DNA of 64,000 nucleotides from Dipylidium caninum (Eukaryota > Platyhelminthes > Cestoda > Cyclophyllidea > Dipylidiidae), in contig QEYB01000895.1 of the NCBI GenBank assembly GCA_017562135.1, positions 62,001 to 126,000 on the forward strand. Direction: 5' to 3'. The notes beneath the pieces were generated by a model. It did not search any database and was not told the origin of the DNA. It saw nothing but the letters and a program-made list of their open reading frames with translations. The number at the start of each line of letters is the position of its first letter. Positions within the stretch are counted from its first letter, which is position 1. Below, one piece after another: positions 37,811 through 52,200 of the stretch. The position numbers were made by a program, and so were the translations under genes.

Positions 37811-40800
37811 CTACAATGAGATGTTCGGTTTCTTAAATAACTTAAAAAAGTGAGTCAACAAAAAGAAAAACAAAAGACAAATAATTGGTTTTCATATTTA
37901 TGGGAAATAGAAATGACTGATTGAAACGGAGTAGAGAATCGAAATTGAGAAAGTGACACAAACATAAGTGATAACATGACGTAGGTTTGTTAATCCATCA
38001 TATCCCAACGAGGCCTTGAAGTAACCGAAAGCTCATCCTTGGAAGCCCATGATCATTTGTATGTAGAATCAGAATGTATTTTTTCTTCGTGGTTTGTACG
38101 TCCCTAAGCCTGGCAAGCACATTATCTGTTCCCTGAAGAAAACAAACATGGTTTTGTCGCAAACAATAGTCGAAAGTGACGATAAGTGGAGCACATCTAT
38201 TTCTGCCTACTGAATTATCAGCAAGTTAAAGCAGAAATTAAATCAATTGAAAAAATAGAAACATTTTTTTGCCTTTAACTCAATTGAACTAAATACCTAG
38301 ATTAATAAGCCATTACTTCTGACTTTAAATTCATTAATCTTGGTCGACATTCATAAAACTTCCAAACGAACTCGGCGGAAACAAAAGCAGAAAGAAGTGT
38401 CAACCACAGTATATGAAAAAGCATCCTCCGTTAGTTTGGTTGAGTAGGCAAGTATAGTATTGTAGAAGGCTGAGACTATCAAATTATATCAAGGAAAATA
38501 GAACACAACCCGCTATATTTAAATATTCGTCGGCTTTTCATTGCATCCAACAGCACTAATAATAATCACATGATCCACATTAAGGGCTCATTAAAAAATC
38601 ATAACTAAGTAGGTATACGGGATATAATTGCAAAACATATTTAAAACGTCAATAATCATTCAAATAGCTAGCGTCTAAAAACATAAAGCGTCACATAATC
38701 GATAAGACGAAGATAAAAATGTACTTTGATATCAATTAAGCATGTACTATCCTCCAAAGACGATTTCATTAAAGCATAATCCTAAACGCCAAGATCCCTT
38801 AAAGACGATATCTGAGAGCAAAATAAAGCAACAGTAAAGTAATAAAGATGTTTGAAAACCTATAAAAACTCGCTAAATAAATACACCTACTAAGCTCGAG
38901 TGTATGAAAATAGCCGTATAAGAACTTATGACTTAATATAGTGCAAAAGAGGGTTCTGAGCAATTCTGCACAATTTCGGTGTGTATCTTGGAAGAAAAAT
39001 GCATCAGATAAATAGAGTTGGAAGGCATTCGTACATGTGGATCTTGGAAAGCCTGTGAATCGATTTACATTGCAAAAATTTATGATTCAAAAGAGAAAAT
39101 AACAGCAAAAAAGCGAAAGAGAATTTCCTGGTTTTCAAAAGAAGAGGCTTTTCAGCAAGGTGTTCCGGTTGAAGGACAACACTTGGTTCGTTCGAGAATA
39201 TGTGTCAACGGCAAATGGTGTGTTACAAAGCAAGGGGACATGACCTTGTCACAAGGTTAGTATCGGTCCAAGCATCAAAAAACGGACCCACAATCTAACC
39301 ATGGAGTCTCATCCAATAGTTGGCGGAGGGGTGTATTTTGAATCATTAGATTTGATAACCTGAGGGAAATACTTTAAGCGATGATAGGACTTCACGCAAC
39401 TGATTAGTGGGCTCGTGTAAGAGGTCTCATGTCCCCCAAAATTTAAGCCTTTGATTTAAGAAAAAGATAAATTTACACAGATACTAGCACTGACATATAT
39501 GGATTCACCTCATATTAAAGAGAATCTCGAAGCGAACTAACGCACACCAAGGGCTTCAGAGTCGGACGCGGCGGCTGTGGAGAGACATGCTAAACAAAAT
39601 TTTTTAAGTAAATTGAACAAAGATAACCATGTCGTTTATGTTTACAGTTTGTCATTTAACAAACGGATTTATTTTAATATTTGTTACTACGAAGTATTCA
39701 GGATTCTGGATCATAACCTTACTGCTGCGTCCATACGTGCGGCGACCGCATTTCTAACGTAGCAAAAAAATAAAAACCATTGGGGCATCGGGAACAATCG
39801 TATAGACCTTTTTAATACAAGCTTAATTCTCGATTTATCCACCGTAATAAACAATACTGCGGGCGTAAACTATATAACTTTGTAACCCTCTGTTTTTCTA
39901 AGTCGCCGGTAAAATTTTTCTAGTGTACCACGAAATGTGACTGGTCTCTCTCCAATACGCTATGACCGCTGCCATGAAAACGGCTTCACTATCCTACGGA
40001 ATGAAACGAAAATAGTTGTTATCCCTCAAGCGTATTACGAGAGTGACAGTGTGAATACTAAATCACATGTGTCATCCCGCAGTAACGCTAACATGAGGGT
40101 ATTAACAGCCATCTATGCTCGGAATTCGCCTAAAAATGTGACCTTCGAGGCATTGGTGTAGTCCCCTCTCCTCGTGAACTTTAAAAACTTGGTATGGTTC
40201 ATTCTACTAATTTGACCTGAATTACACCAAACGCTTGTACGATAAAGGGCTGAGAATAATTTGTTATAATATAGGGCATTACCCGATAAGTAAATGTTTC
40301 CGATATTAAAATCTGCTATTAGTTACTGCTGTTGTATTTTTGAGGAAATCGAAAAATTTCTGAGCGGTAGGTTGGACTCGTTACGATCAATATAATTAAA
40401 CCCCTAGAAAACATGTTCGTTTCTTAATAATGAATTTAAGTGTACGAAAAATGTATTAGCCGCATGGAAAAATCGTCAGAGTATAAAAGTCGGTTTGGTG
40501 GTAAAGCCGTTGCCCGGTCGCTTAATTATCCGAGACGCATAATCTAGAGTAGTTGATTTTGCAACTAAAAGGTTTCGGATTGTCACTTTACTACTTTTTG
40601 CCCTTGCCGTCTATGCTCAATGAACATAACCATAAACCAGTCCCATGCATGGGGCGATGAAACACAGACATTTGCCTTTAATTTCACGTTAGATTGTCCT
40701 TGAACGCCACCTATTTTGTCGCTTTTTACTGTCTTTGAAATGACCATCTATTTATTCCCTTGGAGATTTCGACCAACACGAATTTGACAACAGTTTATTA

Positions 40801-41181
40801 ACGACGATAAGACTTCCTGCTTGAAAAGTGGTCCTGGTTATACGCCGTCGCAGTCATTAAAATTTTGATGTGTTGAAAGTAAAATGAACCTTTTTGTAAA
40901 TAATCATTTCCCCATCTTTTGTCGTGTGAACAGGAGTAAAAGAACAGTAGGAAAACATTATTCTATACTTTAACTACTGGCAATTTGTTAGTTGGCCCAC
41001 AATTCAGTATTTCAAACAGTTCAGTCGGGAGATCTTGTACACAATGTTAGGCGTTTGAATGATTGAAAACCATTCAAGCGTGTATTGTAGTCTGGTGGCG
41101 AGTAGGAAACCCTATTTGTGGCTGAAAATGCTCCGTTAAATGATGGCTAACGCCTCAGTGCAGTCGAAATATGGGTCCTCG
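37811..41181. other. AT-rich gene-free interval upstream of MED27
   Basis: About 3.4 kb. It should contain the MED27 promoter and first exon, neither identified with confidence. Short open frames on both strands match nothing I know. A plus-strand TATAAAAG is present at 40,482-40,489. Confidence 0.45.
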
Positions 41182-41240
41182 CCTTCCTTCCTTTCTCCCT
41201 TTCTCCCTTTCTTCCTCCCTTCCTTCCTTTCCTCCATCCT
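41182..41240. repeat. Polypyrimidine tract
   Basis: Almost uninterrupted C and T on the plus strand for about 59 bases, built from CCTT and CCCTTT units. Such tracts can form triplex DNA, but nothing here shows that it does. It lies about 1 kb before the GC-rich interval begins. Confidence 0.85.
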
Positions 41241-41360
41241 ATTCTCAGTGGTTTCGCTAATTCATTCGCCTACTCTGGCTAATAGCGCCATGACTGCGGT
41301 GGTACTCATTATGGTATTTTAATGGGTACTTTAATGATTCCCTCAGTTCTAACGCCGAAG

Positions 41361-41385
41361 TATAAAAGCCCTACGCGCTAATAAA
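41361..41385 (+). promoter_or_regulatory. TATA box with a nearby AATAAA
   Basis: Plus-strand TATAAAAG at 41,361-41,368 is followed by AATAAA at 41,380-41,385. TATA and poly(A) signals this close are typical of small LTRs, but no repeat partner was seen. It could also be chance or the promoter of a short plus-strand transcript. Confidence 0.25.
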
Positions 41386-44190
41386 CCTGAGACATCGGCT
41401 GGTGCTTCAAAGCATCCCTTAACCTTAGTAGTAGTAAACTTTTCTCCCCTTTCGTACAAGGTAAAAATTATGCGAGGACTTGTTGATAATTGCAAAAAAT
41501 GGCCGGAGCTACTGTTGATGATCTAACACCTTATGACTAGGAATGAGGCCGCAAATTGCAGAATAGTCAACTTTTTCACAGCCTCGTTAACTTTCGTATT
41601 GGGGTAGCCACAATGTCATAATGGTTGATTACTCCAAGTTATATACAGGTAAAATAAGGTGCTTAACGACGCCGGCTTGATATGGAACATCGGTGAATCG
41701 CTGCATTCGGGGTGTAAAGTAAATTGCAGAATGTTCCTCAATGCTTTATCGGCAAGTCGGTGTCTATGGTGACAAATCGGCCGGTAGACAGACAGGTGAG
41801 GCAGATGCCGAATGCTCATTTCATGCAGAATGTGGCACTCTGAGAGGAGCGTGTCAATCATCCTCCCGACTCGGCTCGGTAAGCCTTTTCCACAACTGGA
41901 GATGCTCACACATTCAGAAGCGCATTGCAGTGCCGAGCCATGTGGATCTCGAAGAGACAAAAGTGACCTTTTATTTGTGTTAAAACAGGGCAGTTGATCA
42001 ACTTGTGATAGTCTCTCGGTGGCGCATTTGTCCCGGGACAACGAGAGAACGTGTTGATGATATTCCTCTCCTCCTTATGCTGCCGACGAAGTTTTATTCT
42101 GATAATTTACCTTTCTTGTTGTTTTAGTCGGAATAACCTGAGTAAATCTTTTTCCGATGTGGCGAGAGTAAAGAATTAAAATAATTTCTTTCGATTTTCC
42201 TATTAAAAATTGCGCGTAGGATTCATGACTGTGACTCTCTGAAATGACGCAATAAGTAAAGACATTCGAAGGAAATGGGAATGTTGCTAGAACACTGGTC
42301 CATACCTCGTAAGTCATTGTAATTAAGGAAGAGACGCATATTTTGTCCAACATCTCTTCCTTTATTGCCGAGACACTCACCATTATAAATTCTTTACTTA
42401 CGACAATGCATTTTCCTATCCCGTTTCCATTAGGCGAAATGTGTTAGCTGCAGCCAGGCGGCCGACTTCGTCCCCAGAAGCCCCCGACGACCCCGCATCA
42501 CCCACCACGAGGGTCCACTCGGCCAAGGACAGTGCGGCAGGCTGGCTCTGGCGTTTGGATGCTCGCGCCTCGTCTTCCCTTCGAGGAACAGGCTCGACGC
42601 AGGCCATTTATTAAACACTTCAGCTTCACATGCGCTCTTATTACGGCGAGATGCTGGAGCTCTGGGCGCCGTCATTCATTCGCCCTCGCCCCTCCTCCGA
42701 CAATATCTCCCAACTCACTGCTCCTTATGGTGAATCTCTTCCCTTGTGGAATATACCCCAAAACTCAGCGCCCAGTCTCGTCGTCGAGAGGGTCCAATTT
42801 TTGTTGAATGGTTGCTTGTGGAAACGTTCCATACCCTTCAATCATCTCCTTCCTGCCGCCTAAAAAAAAATATAATTTACATCAACTGTTGCCAATGAAT
42901 GAGTGAGCCTCCACTGGAATTTATGTGGTCAAGCCCTGCACCACTGTAATGGTGGACTCCATACGAACCGGGCGATGCACGTCCACGAGGACTTGGCCTT
43001 CTCGCTTCACGCCCTCCGTGGGGGAAGGCGAGGGAGCCCCTTCCACCCTCGGGGCGTCTTCACGGTAAGAGCTTCCTCCCGAGAGAGGCATTTTCACCCT
43101 GTGCAACTGCCAGTCAAATTTAACAAAGTTACTTTTAGCAAACGCAAGGATGGTGGGTGGCCTTATGGAGGAGAATTCTACGCCTAAGCAGTCACATTTT
43201 GCATTGAGCCCACACCATTATTTCGTCGAATCCAAGTGTGAAGATGAAAGGTCTCCAAACAACTAAGTCTTGTCTGAGATTCCCATTGGATGAAGAATTC
43301 ATTTTAGACATTACCGACTGTGCTCCACTTTCCTCTTGAATATGATAATGCAAAAGTCGTCTTTACGAGTCAGCCTTAGTGGCGGCGAGGGGGGAGGGGG
43401 ACCGAGGGGGGATGTGTGGGCGGCGCAATGCCTTTCTGGTAAGGATGGCAAAAGAGAGGCGATGCTCACTTCGCGACGACCGAGGATACATTCCACCCGT
43501 AGGTAGTTTACAACCCGAAGAGGTTTACACGTGCTGCGAACGGAGTGAGGGTGAACGGCATCCCACTGCACTCCTGCGCTGCACCCTTCCCTTGGCCAGC
43601 AAGGCGTGAATATTTGAAAGGAGTATTCCTTGCAATATGCCATCTTTGCTACTGATCGCAAGAATTAAACAGGTAGGCGTATAGTTTAATAAACGTGTGA
43701 AGGTAAATGTGGCGTCAAGGCGGTCAAATTGTCTCCCTTGTGTGGCAAAACCCTCGAACAATGGGGCGTTGCCACGTCCAAAAGACATCCATCGGTGTAG
43801 CGAAGATCCTGTCGACACGGAACTTGCGTCTAAATAGTGCAAACTTTCCAAATACTAGTCGAAGGTGCCTCCTCGATGAATAGTGGCGTGGAAATGCCAC
43901 TTTGCGTCTCTTACGACTTAATTTTGGCAAACCTAAATGGACCGCATTGGTGTAACAGTTGGTAAAATTTAATTTCCGCGAGAGGCCATTATTTACACTT
44001 TGAAAATAGCGTGCAAGCGCTGGCAGGCGAGGCGACATGAAGGTGGGCCAAGTTTAAGGTGCCGGTAGTCTTTTGCGAATGCTGTCTCCTTAAGGCTCGT
44101 AAGTACAGTCACCGTCGCTGCAGCGGGTAGGAAAGTGTTTTATTGTCAACTGACTGTTGGAAGTCAAGTCAGGACCCGTGAAAGTGTTAA

Positions 44191-44209
44191 TCACACACAC
44201 ACAAACACA
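44191..44209. repeat. CA microsatellite
   Basis: Short imperfect run of CA units in the gene-poor interval, ending in ACAAACACAT. Confidence 0.75.
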
Positions 44210-45366
44210 TGAAAGTCATGGAGCCGTCGAAGGTCGTGGCGTCAGGCGGCACGTGGTCGCGTCGGCTGGCGCTCGAGGGGCCGTGGAAGGCGCGACGCAA
44301 CATCACGTTGCAGGCATCAGGCGGACCGGCAAATCTCGTTTGAGCAAAGCGTTTGCTTCTCGCTCGACCTTGTCAACTGCTTTACGGATTTCGGCAAGTC
44401 TGGACTAAACACTTCACGACTCCCGTTGCGTTGCCTTTTGTCGCATCTCCAAGCGATATGGCGGAAAATGGTTGTGCGAAGCCGACGAAACTCAAATCTC
44501 TTTGTCCTGCCTGCAGAAGGCTGCAGGTAGGGTCCCGGTGACAGTTTGTGTGACGATCAAATCCCGTGGGATGTGATCCTTTGATAGTCGACTGTGCCGA
44601 AATCATGAAGGCCACGGGCAAGCGCGTCCCACCCGTGGATGGACCGCAGCACGGGGTAGCAGGCGCTCGAATACACGAACAACTTTCTTAGGCGAATGGC
44701 ATGTTCAAACAGAGAAATGCTTCTCCGACAAATAATTTATGTGTCCTCTGGAGGCCTCGGGTAGTCAGCGACAAGGTCCCTCGCCAAAATGTACTTATGC
44801 CTGCCTCCTTTGACTATCCAACCGCCCTTGTCCCATTCGCGAGAGCCAACTTGCCACGAGCGGGTCAGATCCGCTCAGTCCAGATGAGATCAGACTCTGC
44901 TCTGGAATCCGGGTGCACTCGCTGAAATATTCTACGCAGGGAATATGTCTATATCGCAAAAAGTCAGCTTTTTGGTTGGGGATGGAAGTGCATAATAGGT
45001 CAGTGGGTTTAAGAGGTGCTTTTTAATGCGAAAGCCATGATATATGACAGTCTAAAAGTTCTTTAACGTGACCCTTTTCTCTCGACACTTTCTCTTCCTA
45101 CTCCACTTACATGAACGCAATTGACGGCATTCACAGCCACCATCAGCGTGGCATAGACTCACCGTCCTCCTCCCTCTCTGCCAGTCGGCCTCTACGAGTT
45201 CTGCGATCTCGAGCTGCTGCCTCGTCCACCTCTACGGGGTGAGTTACAAGGCTACAACGCTAAGTACAACCACCTTGATGTGCTTTATGCTGTCACATGG
45301 TTGAGATTTGAAGCTCTGATCCCAAGCCAGTGCTGCCTCTCGGTTGTAGCACAGCTGAGACGAAAT

Positions 45367-45396
45367 GAGGAGGGGAGGAGGAGGAGGAGGAGGAGA
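45367..45396. repeat. GGA trinucleotide repeat
   Basis: Imperfect GGA/GAG repeat of about ten units in the gene-poor interval. The minus-strand frame across it gives a Pro run, which I take as a by-product and not coding. Confidence 0.75.
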
Positions 45397-45845
45397 CAGA
45401 TGGTGGGGATGCTGATGAGAATGATTTTGCCAGCCCAATGTTTTCTTTAATGGTTTATCCACTGGACTTACACTTTGAACCGAACGAGAGGGCTGAGTGG
45501 GACAGCGTTGAACAGACCGAAGGCAGTCGAGGGAAGCGCAACTCTTCTCACAGAGTTCGTAAAAAGTGCCCCTGCCCGTGACTGCTGGAGTGGGCTTTTC
45601 CCCGAGAGTCTGTTGCGACCTTTTCCTGCCTCCTCATTCGCCATAATTGTCCATGTGCTCTATATAAAAGGCGAACTTTTAAAGTGCACCTGACCATTTG
45701 ATATTGCGACGGTTCCACCGAGTGGGGTGAATTCCCCGCGCCTGTGGCTGTTGGGTAATGGGGCTGTGCAGACGAGGGGAGCTCCACTTGCCAAAACGGG
45801 TGCTTGTGGGGCGACAGTCTCTCCTTGCCACTTTCCCCTTCCGCC

Positions 45846-45863
45846 ACCCCCCCCCCGCCCCCC
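45846..45863. repeat. Poly-C tract
   Basis: C run of about 18 bases with a single G interruption. The opposite strand is G-rich and could in principle form a quadruplex. A second pure C run of about 11 bases lies at 47,037-47,047. Confidence 0.8.
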
Positions 45864-48800
45864 AGAAAGCCGAAGGGGGTGGGGAGAACCTCCGCCCACG
45901 AAGCAGACACTAGCAATAGTGGAAGAGAAAACCAAAGTCTCCTTGGGACGTTATCGCCCACTAGCTACATCCCCTTGCTTCTCACGTCTCTTAAACACTC
46001 CACTTCATTTCATCGGCCTTCTTTCCTCGCCCATTTCCAACCTCGCATCTATCCTAATAAAAATGAGCGTGCGTTCGATGCATAAAAGGAGCATATACTG
46101 CGTGTATAAAAATCATGCGTCGAGGAGGATTTTGATACTTCGAGTCAGCGAATCACATGGGGAGAACAGAAGCCGTCGCCCGACAGCTCAAGCGGCCGTA
46201 GTCTCGCCTCGCCTCGTCCACCAACCGCAGACTGGACGATTCCATCGACGTCGCATACGCCCTCTTCCTCTCCGGTGTAACTTTAATACCGTATGAACTG
46301 GCATAAGAATTAAATGCTCGAGTTGATTTACTCGAGTTAAACTAATTGACGAAAAAAAGCGGTCTTCTGCGCTCCTCGTGGCGGGAGAAGGCCGGTGGGT
46401 GCCTCGCTCTCAGCCTCGACCGACTCGGCGCGGTGACGGCCGATCACCTTGCCGTTGGAGGCATTTCGGCCAGCTTGAGAGGGCCAAATGGGCAGCAGGG
46501 GAAAAGTCCGCTCGCTCCAATTTGGATCACATAATGGAATAACAAGGGAGTACATTTAAGCGGAGGCCACGGAGCGGCTCTGGTAGCCGACAAACGACTT
46601 CCGAGTAAAGGCATAGAGAATCACATGCCTTTCACGATAACTTTCAGTTTCCAACGCGTCTAAATGTTACACGAAGTTAATGTCGCTTAGGAGTGAGTTG
46701 TTCGCCAAAACCTCCAACAAAAGCATTCCTTGTACACATTCAGGAAGGGCAAATTCCTCCGAAGATGAATCGCAATCAGAAGTCTAAAGATAATGGATTG
46801 CAAAAGGTCTCCCCCTTGAGAAAGTATTTTTATTAAATAACATCGAAATGCATGCAAAATTCCTTCTACAAAAAAATTTACTGGCAAAATTCACCTCTCG
46901 GTAACGAAGCATTGGCGGAGGAGAGAGGCGAAAGCGGGGATGCGGGGACCAGTGGAGACTGACACCTAACAAGACGACTTCGTATTAAACCGTCTGGCCT
47001 GCAGACAGCCGGACCAGCCATTGCCAGTCGAAGCTTCCCCCCCCCCCTCGGAAGCCGAGTGGGCGATGCGGGCGCTTTAAGCGGTGTAAATGTTGGCCGG
47101 CTGCCCTGATGAAGCTCCAGCCTGCTGCTCTCCTCCGCCTCCTACCTCCTGCCTCGTGGCTCACCGCCTCTTCCCCTCGGAGGCAGTAGCTCTACAGGCT
47201 CCGAGGAGCCAAAACATCCGGAGGGTAACGGTCTGTGTCTCCTACTGCAGGCAACACAATCAATCCCGTTTATTCAGGCGCAGAACGCATATTTCACCTT
47301 GTAGTTGCAGAGGGAGAGGAATATTTTGCCTCGGGTGGAATTCACTCGCATCTGGTGCTTTTTACAGCAAAGACTAAATATAAACGCGGGAGGAAGATCT
47401 CCCATTTAGTTTTGACCGAGGCAGGAATAGCTTAGCTGATAAACAGATGGGAAGGGGCAATTCCCTCCTCCTCCCCATGCGTGCATTCTGGTGGGATTGG
47501 GCGATCTATTCTTGGACCACTGGAAAACAAATGGTGGCCCTCGTTGCACAATACCCTTGCGGAAACAAATGCCCCCGGCCTGTGATCGAGGCAGGCTTCT
47601 CCGCCTTTTGCGCTCCAGAGCAGGGACTTCACCTTCGGTGAGACGCCGCCTCTTTGCCGAAAGCTCAAACCTCCTACTCGCTCATGCTGCTCTCCTGTGA
47701 CACACAAATCTTCCGCGAATGGGCTACTCCCATTCAGACGGATGTTTTTGTGAAACTTTTCAAACATTTATGCAAAAAATCATTTCACTTTGTGATTAAA
47801 CTCGTTTTGATGATTAGCTGAGAATGTGGAGGTGAGACACGATTCCTAGCAGTCGTGTAGAGCAAAGGAGTAAGGCGAGTAGCAACAATCCCGAGACCAG
47901 AGTCTTTTGCTGAACCCGAACTTATCTGTGACATTACTTGGCAATCTTCTTACCCGAGAATTCTCTCACTGGCCAAAGAGGGGATCACGGCGGCGGTCAA
48001 CGTGCTCCCCACTCGCTCTTCCGAGGGGCACAGCACCTCGTCCCACATTGTCCTGCCCCCAGTGGATTTCCACGACTCTTCGCGATGTCGCCTCCAGAGC
48101 TCGGCGTGGTTGTCCTCTAATTAGTCTTTTGTTTCAAAATCATCACGCCGTTTTCACCGAACCTATGCGTGCTCGAGAGCTTGTTATGCAGTCAAATAAT
48201 AGGTTGGGTCTAAAGAATTCATTACGGTCAAACCTGAGGCCCCCGTGGATTCCATTTGTTCTTGGCAGTTTGGAGGGGTGGTCTGAGGGCGGGCTGGAGT
48301 TTGGAGGGGGCAGAACTAGCTGTCACTTAAGTCGTTTGCATGAGACCGTGGAGACAGTCACAAATACCTTGTACTGCGCGGAGAACAGCCGCAAAGAAGG
48401 AGAAGAAGAAGAAGGCTAATGCCGTTGGTCACGACTCCAATGAGAAATAGTTTTCGTGTAGCCACCTACTGCTTTTTCACTCTCCTCTCGGAGGTCGACA
48501 CTGCAGACTCCCGAGGTAGTCGAGCGCGCCTGGGAAGGAGGCGACGGCGGCGTTTAGCATCGCCTCGCAGGACGTCCTCGTGTCCTCCGGCCTGGACAAT
48601 GCAGAGGTGCCCCGCCGGGGCATCGAGTCCACGAGTTGCGGTCGCAGGGACTCCGCGAGGGCGTTGATTTGCAGGGGAAAAGCGACTTTTCGTCACTGGG
48701 AGGCACTTCACCCCTGCGTGTTGTGCACGCGTTTGGCGAGACATTTCCACATTTGGAGGCCCCGCATGTGATGGAAATGCCCGAGATAATTTGGTGGCCT

Positions 48801-49190
48801 GTGACATAAAAACTTGACCGGTGGCAGCCTCCGGCGGCCGTAACAATTAACCTCTTAGTTTACGTCTCACTGTAGTAAATGAACCATCAAAGTCGCCAAG
48901 TTATTTTATAAATAGTCGGAGGGTTGTAGACTCATTTAAATGGTGTCGAGGGAGACTTTTCCTGCTTCAGTACCTCACCACCTCGCACCAACTTTGACAG
49001 AACTGCACACGCATTCCATTCAACGCCGAGTTGATAAAATTTTTAATTCAGCAGACAGGCCGAAAGCGTTTTGTAGCCTCCATAAAAAAACTCTGCACTC
49101 CACTCATCTCCCACCTCCTTCCATGAGTTGTGAAAATAGCCTTACAGGGCATAAGATTACGTTTATCGGCTGATTGAGCTAGTGATAATC

Positions 49191-49267
49191 GTGTGTGTGT
49201 GTGTGTGCATGTGTTGGAAAGCAAAAAAGCCAGTCTCAGTGAAGAGGAGGAGGAGGAGGAGGGGAGG
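49191..49267. repeat. GT and GAG microsatellites
   Basis: A run of nine GT units at 49,191-49,208 is followed 32 bases later by an imperfect GAG repeat at 49,241-49,267. Both lie in the gene-poor interval. Confidence 0.8.
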
Positions 49268-52200
49268 ACAACAGCCCCACCCCAGTGAACGCCCTGTGAG
49301 GCCCGTCAGAGGCGAGGAGGTGCTCATCTCACCGAAGCACCCCTCGCGGCCCGTGACGTGGAAAGCTCGGGGGCACCACCAGCCTGGTGGAGGACCTCAT
49401 CGTCGGCTCAAACGAGTTGCCATGGCGCGCAGAAAAAGCGCCTCGCCACGAGGCGGCCAATTTGGGACTCCGCCCCGCTGTGCCAGTGCACGGGATTCAA
49501 GTTGGCCCCGTGGCAAAAAGCGCAAAACCCCCCTGCCTACGGGTTGGGTGGATGTACCGAATGCTGGCGCATTATTAATGCCGAAGCGCATGTTTATGGC
49601 ATTCTGCGCGAAGACAACTTTCATATTTGAACTTGACTGCAGAGTACATGTCATTCCATGCCGCTAAGTGGCATTAAATGAATGAATAATATCCCCAAAG
49701 CATCTTATAATTGTGAGTTAAACAAGTGTGCCACAGAATCACCTTCAGTTGACTTTGCCAAGAGTTGGCGTGGCTCTCGACGCGAAACGGTCTGCGCCCT
49801 TGTGTGTCTGGCATGTCTGTGCGTGAGGGCATTTCATGCGAATTTTATGCAAGTGCACACTGTCAGAGCATTGCCAACTCCGCCGACGAGAAAAGCGCCC
49901 CTCCGTCGCGGTCAAGGCCACGCCTCAGTCGTCAGGCGGATTTTGCTCCAACGGCGGCTCGCTGACGGGTCCCTCCAAGTCTGGCGCATCCGCTGTCTGC
50001 GCGTCCACCTTTCCTCGGCTTGTCAGCCCTCAAACTCCCCGTGGCGCGACGTGGCTGAAGCTCTTCCAGTGAGGCGCTATGCAGGCGAGGAGAAGCGTTT
50101 CGTCAGTTAGTGTAATTCCGTTTTCATTTGGACAACTCCACCATCGTGAGTGTGTAATTTTAAAGCTGACTAACTCACCTAGTTGCAAAAATCACTTTTA
50201 ATTTGCTTCAATGTCCTTCTACTGTCAGTCCGACTGGAGAGAGGCCAGCCACGTCTGCCGAAGGATTTGCCGCGAGGCCACATTTACTTTGCCTCGCTTC
50301 TCTTAGAACGCTGCCTAGGCAAGCTCTTGTGTGCTCTCCCCAATTGACACGCATAGGTGTGTGAGAATTTTTCCACACACTTAGAAACCGCAAAGCCATT
50401 GTTTTACCTGGTGGGGTTGGAATGTCGCAGTGCGGTGGGTGGCCCTCCAACATTGCGTCTCATCCAGCGTCGAGTGAGAACAGGCGACGAAGGCGACGAG
50501 GCGAAGTGGCGAAGCCAAGTTGGCTCAAATTACCACTTCCCCACTCTGAAATTGTGGCCGAATGAAATAACCCGAGTCTCCGCCCATGTCAGATTTGGCC
50601 GCTTTTTTTGAATACCCCCATCATTTGGCAAAATGTTGATCTATTTTGAAAACGTCCTTCCATTTCATCTACAACTCTTCCACCCTCTCAGACTGCCTCA
50701 GGCGGACTCACTTGTCCGCGGAATCGCACGCTGCGTACTCTGGGAGCTCATAAAGTTAATCCGCAAAAATATAATTGAATAAATAAGCATCTTCGGTGCT
50801 GCTTGACCCAGCCAAGAGGGCAGTCAGGAGAGGCGAGGTGGAGGTGTTCGGTGGAAGGTCTGTGCGTCTGGACACTTGGAGTCGTGTCGCACAAAAGAGT
50901 CCAGCGAAGGTGAAAGGCGAAGGGTTTCGCCCACTCACCCGCCTTAGTTAGGATTTACTGACTATGCCGACGAGGGGACCAGAGGAGTGTCGGAAGTGTT
51001 GCGTCCGCCATTGCGCGACCGGTTGGTTGGTCCTTCAAAAGGCTTTTAACTCGCTTCCTGAGTATTTTTCTTTTTACTTCAAGGCATCGTCACACCGTTT
51101 GGAGTCAGTGCAACCCTCGTTTCCTCCAAACGCAGTTGGGAGGGTGAGGGGAGGCAGCGGTCCCGAGGGACGTCCGAGCAGACTCGGCAGTCTCACTCCA
51201 CTTTGCATCCTCTTAGAACAATTCGAGTGTAAAAAGAATAACTTCTCTGTCGCTGATGATGGTGATCATGATGGTGTTTGTGATGTTGGACCTCAACTGC
51301 AGATGGCTATAAATAGACACCGAAACCGGGAAATTTTAGAATGATTTTTTAAATTTACTCCCCAGGCAAACAACAGTGGCCAGAGTGAGTTGTAAAACCA
51401 CTTGCTCTTTTTCCCAAACCACTACAAATTTCCACCACCACTGCCCGCATCCGCAGCGAGCATGTAAAATCGCCCGCCACACGTCATTTACGGTCCAGCG
51501 ATGCAACATGCGCCACCAGAGAGAACATGGCAGACCGAGCGGAGTGTTGATGCTGACCTGCGCCGAATGAGGGTCAGAGCAACACCGGGAGGCGCGAAGC
51601 GACGAGGCGCCACGGCTGCTCACCTCCCGCCTCGTGTTGTGCAGTTGGCCTGACCCCAAACCATTGTGGCCTAATGAAAGTTTTTTTCTGTTGTTACCTG
51701 ACTGCAGTTGGGCCTGTTAACGCGACGCTATTGTAGGCGGTGGCACATGGTTCTCCGCGACTGACGAGATCACCTCCGCGCAATCACTTGACCGAGCGCG
51801 AGGCAGAAGTGCACAATGTCCGCCGGAGTGTCAGTCACTCCGCCATCATGAGACTGAGGCTTTTTACGACGTTCTCAGGCTTCGAGAGCGACTTGAACTT
51901 TTGCTGAGGCGAACTTCCTCTCCGGAACCCAACGAAGCTCTCACAGCACACATTTGGCACAATCTTCTGCTTCCACGTGGTTTTACTTCTCCCTTTGTTT
52001 GCTTGCTGGTCCTTGACCGATGTCCTAAGCGTAAAAATTCTCTACATTCCCGCGGTAGGGGTGAAGTACACTGAGGGCGGCTGAAAGGCACTTAGGACCA
52101 GAAAATTTCGTCAACCGATTCACATCGCATTACTTGGGAGAGTTGCCATTTAATGAAGCCGGCAACCTTGCCATGCTTAGCTCAAATTCATCACTATGGT

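Noticed and set aside
45548..46296. Overlapping Pro- and Gly-rich open frames on both strands (up to 189 codons)
   Set aside because: They overlap on opposite strands around a poly-C tract, have no domain pattern, and are expected in GC-rich DNA with few stop codons.
49182..49667. 161-codon plus-strand frame starting in a GT repeat
   Set aside because: It runs through two microsatellites and translates into Arg/Pro low-complexity sequence with no recognisable fold.
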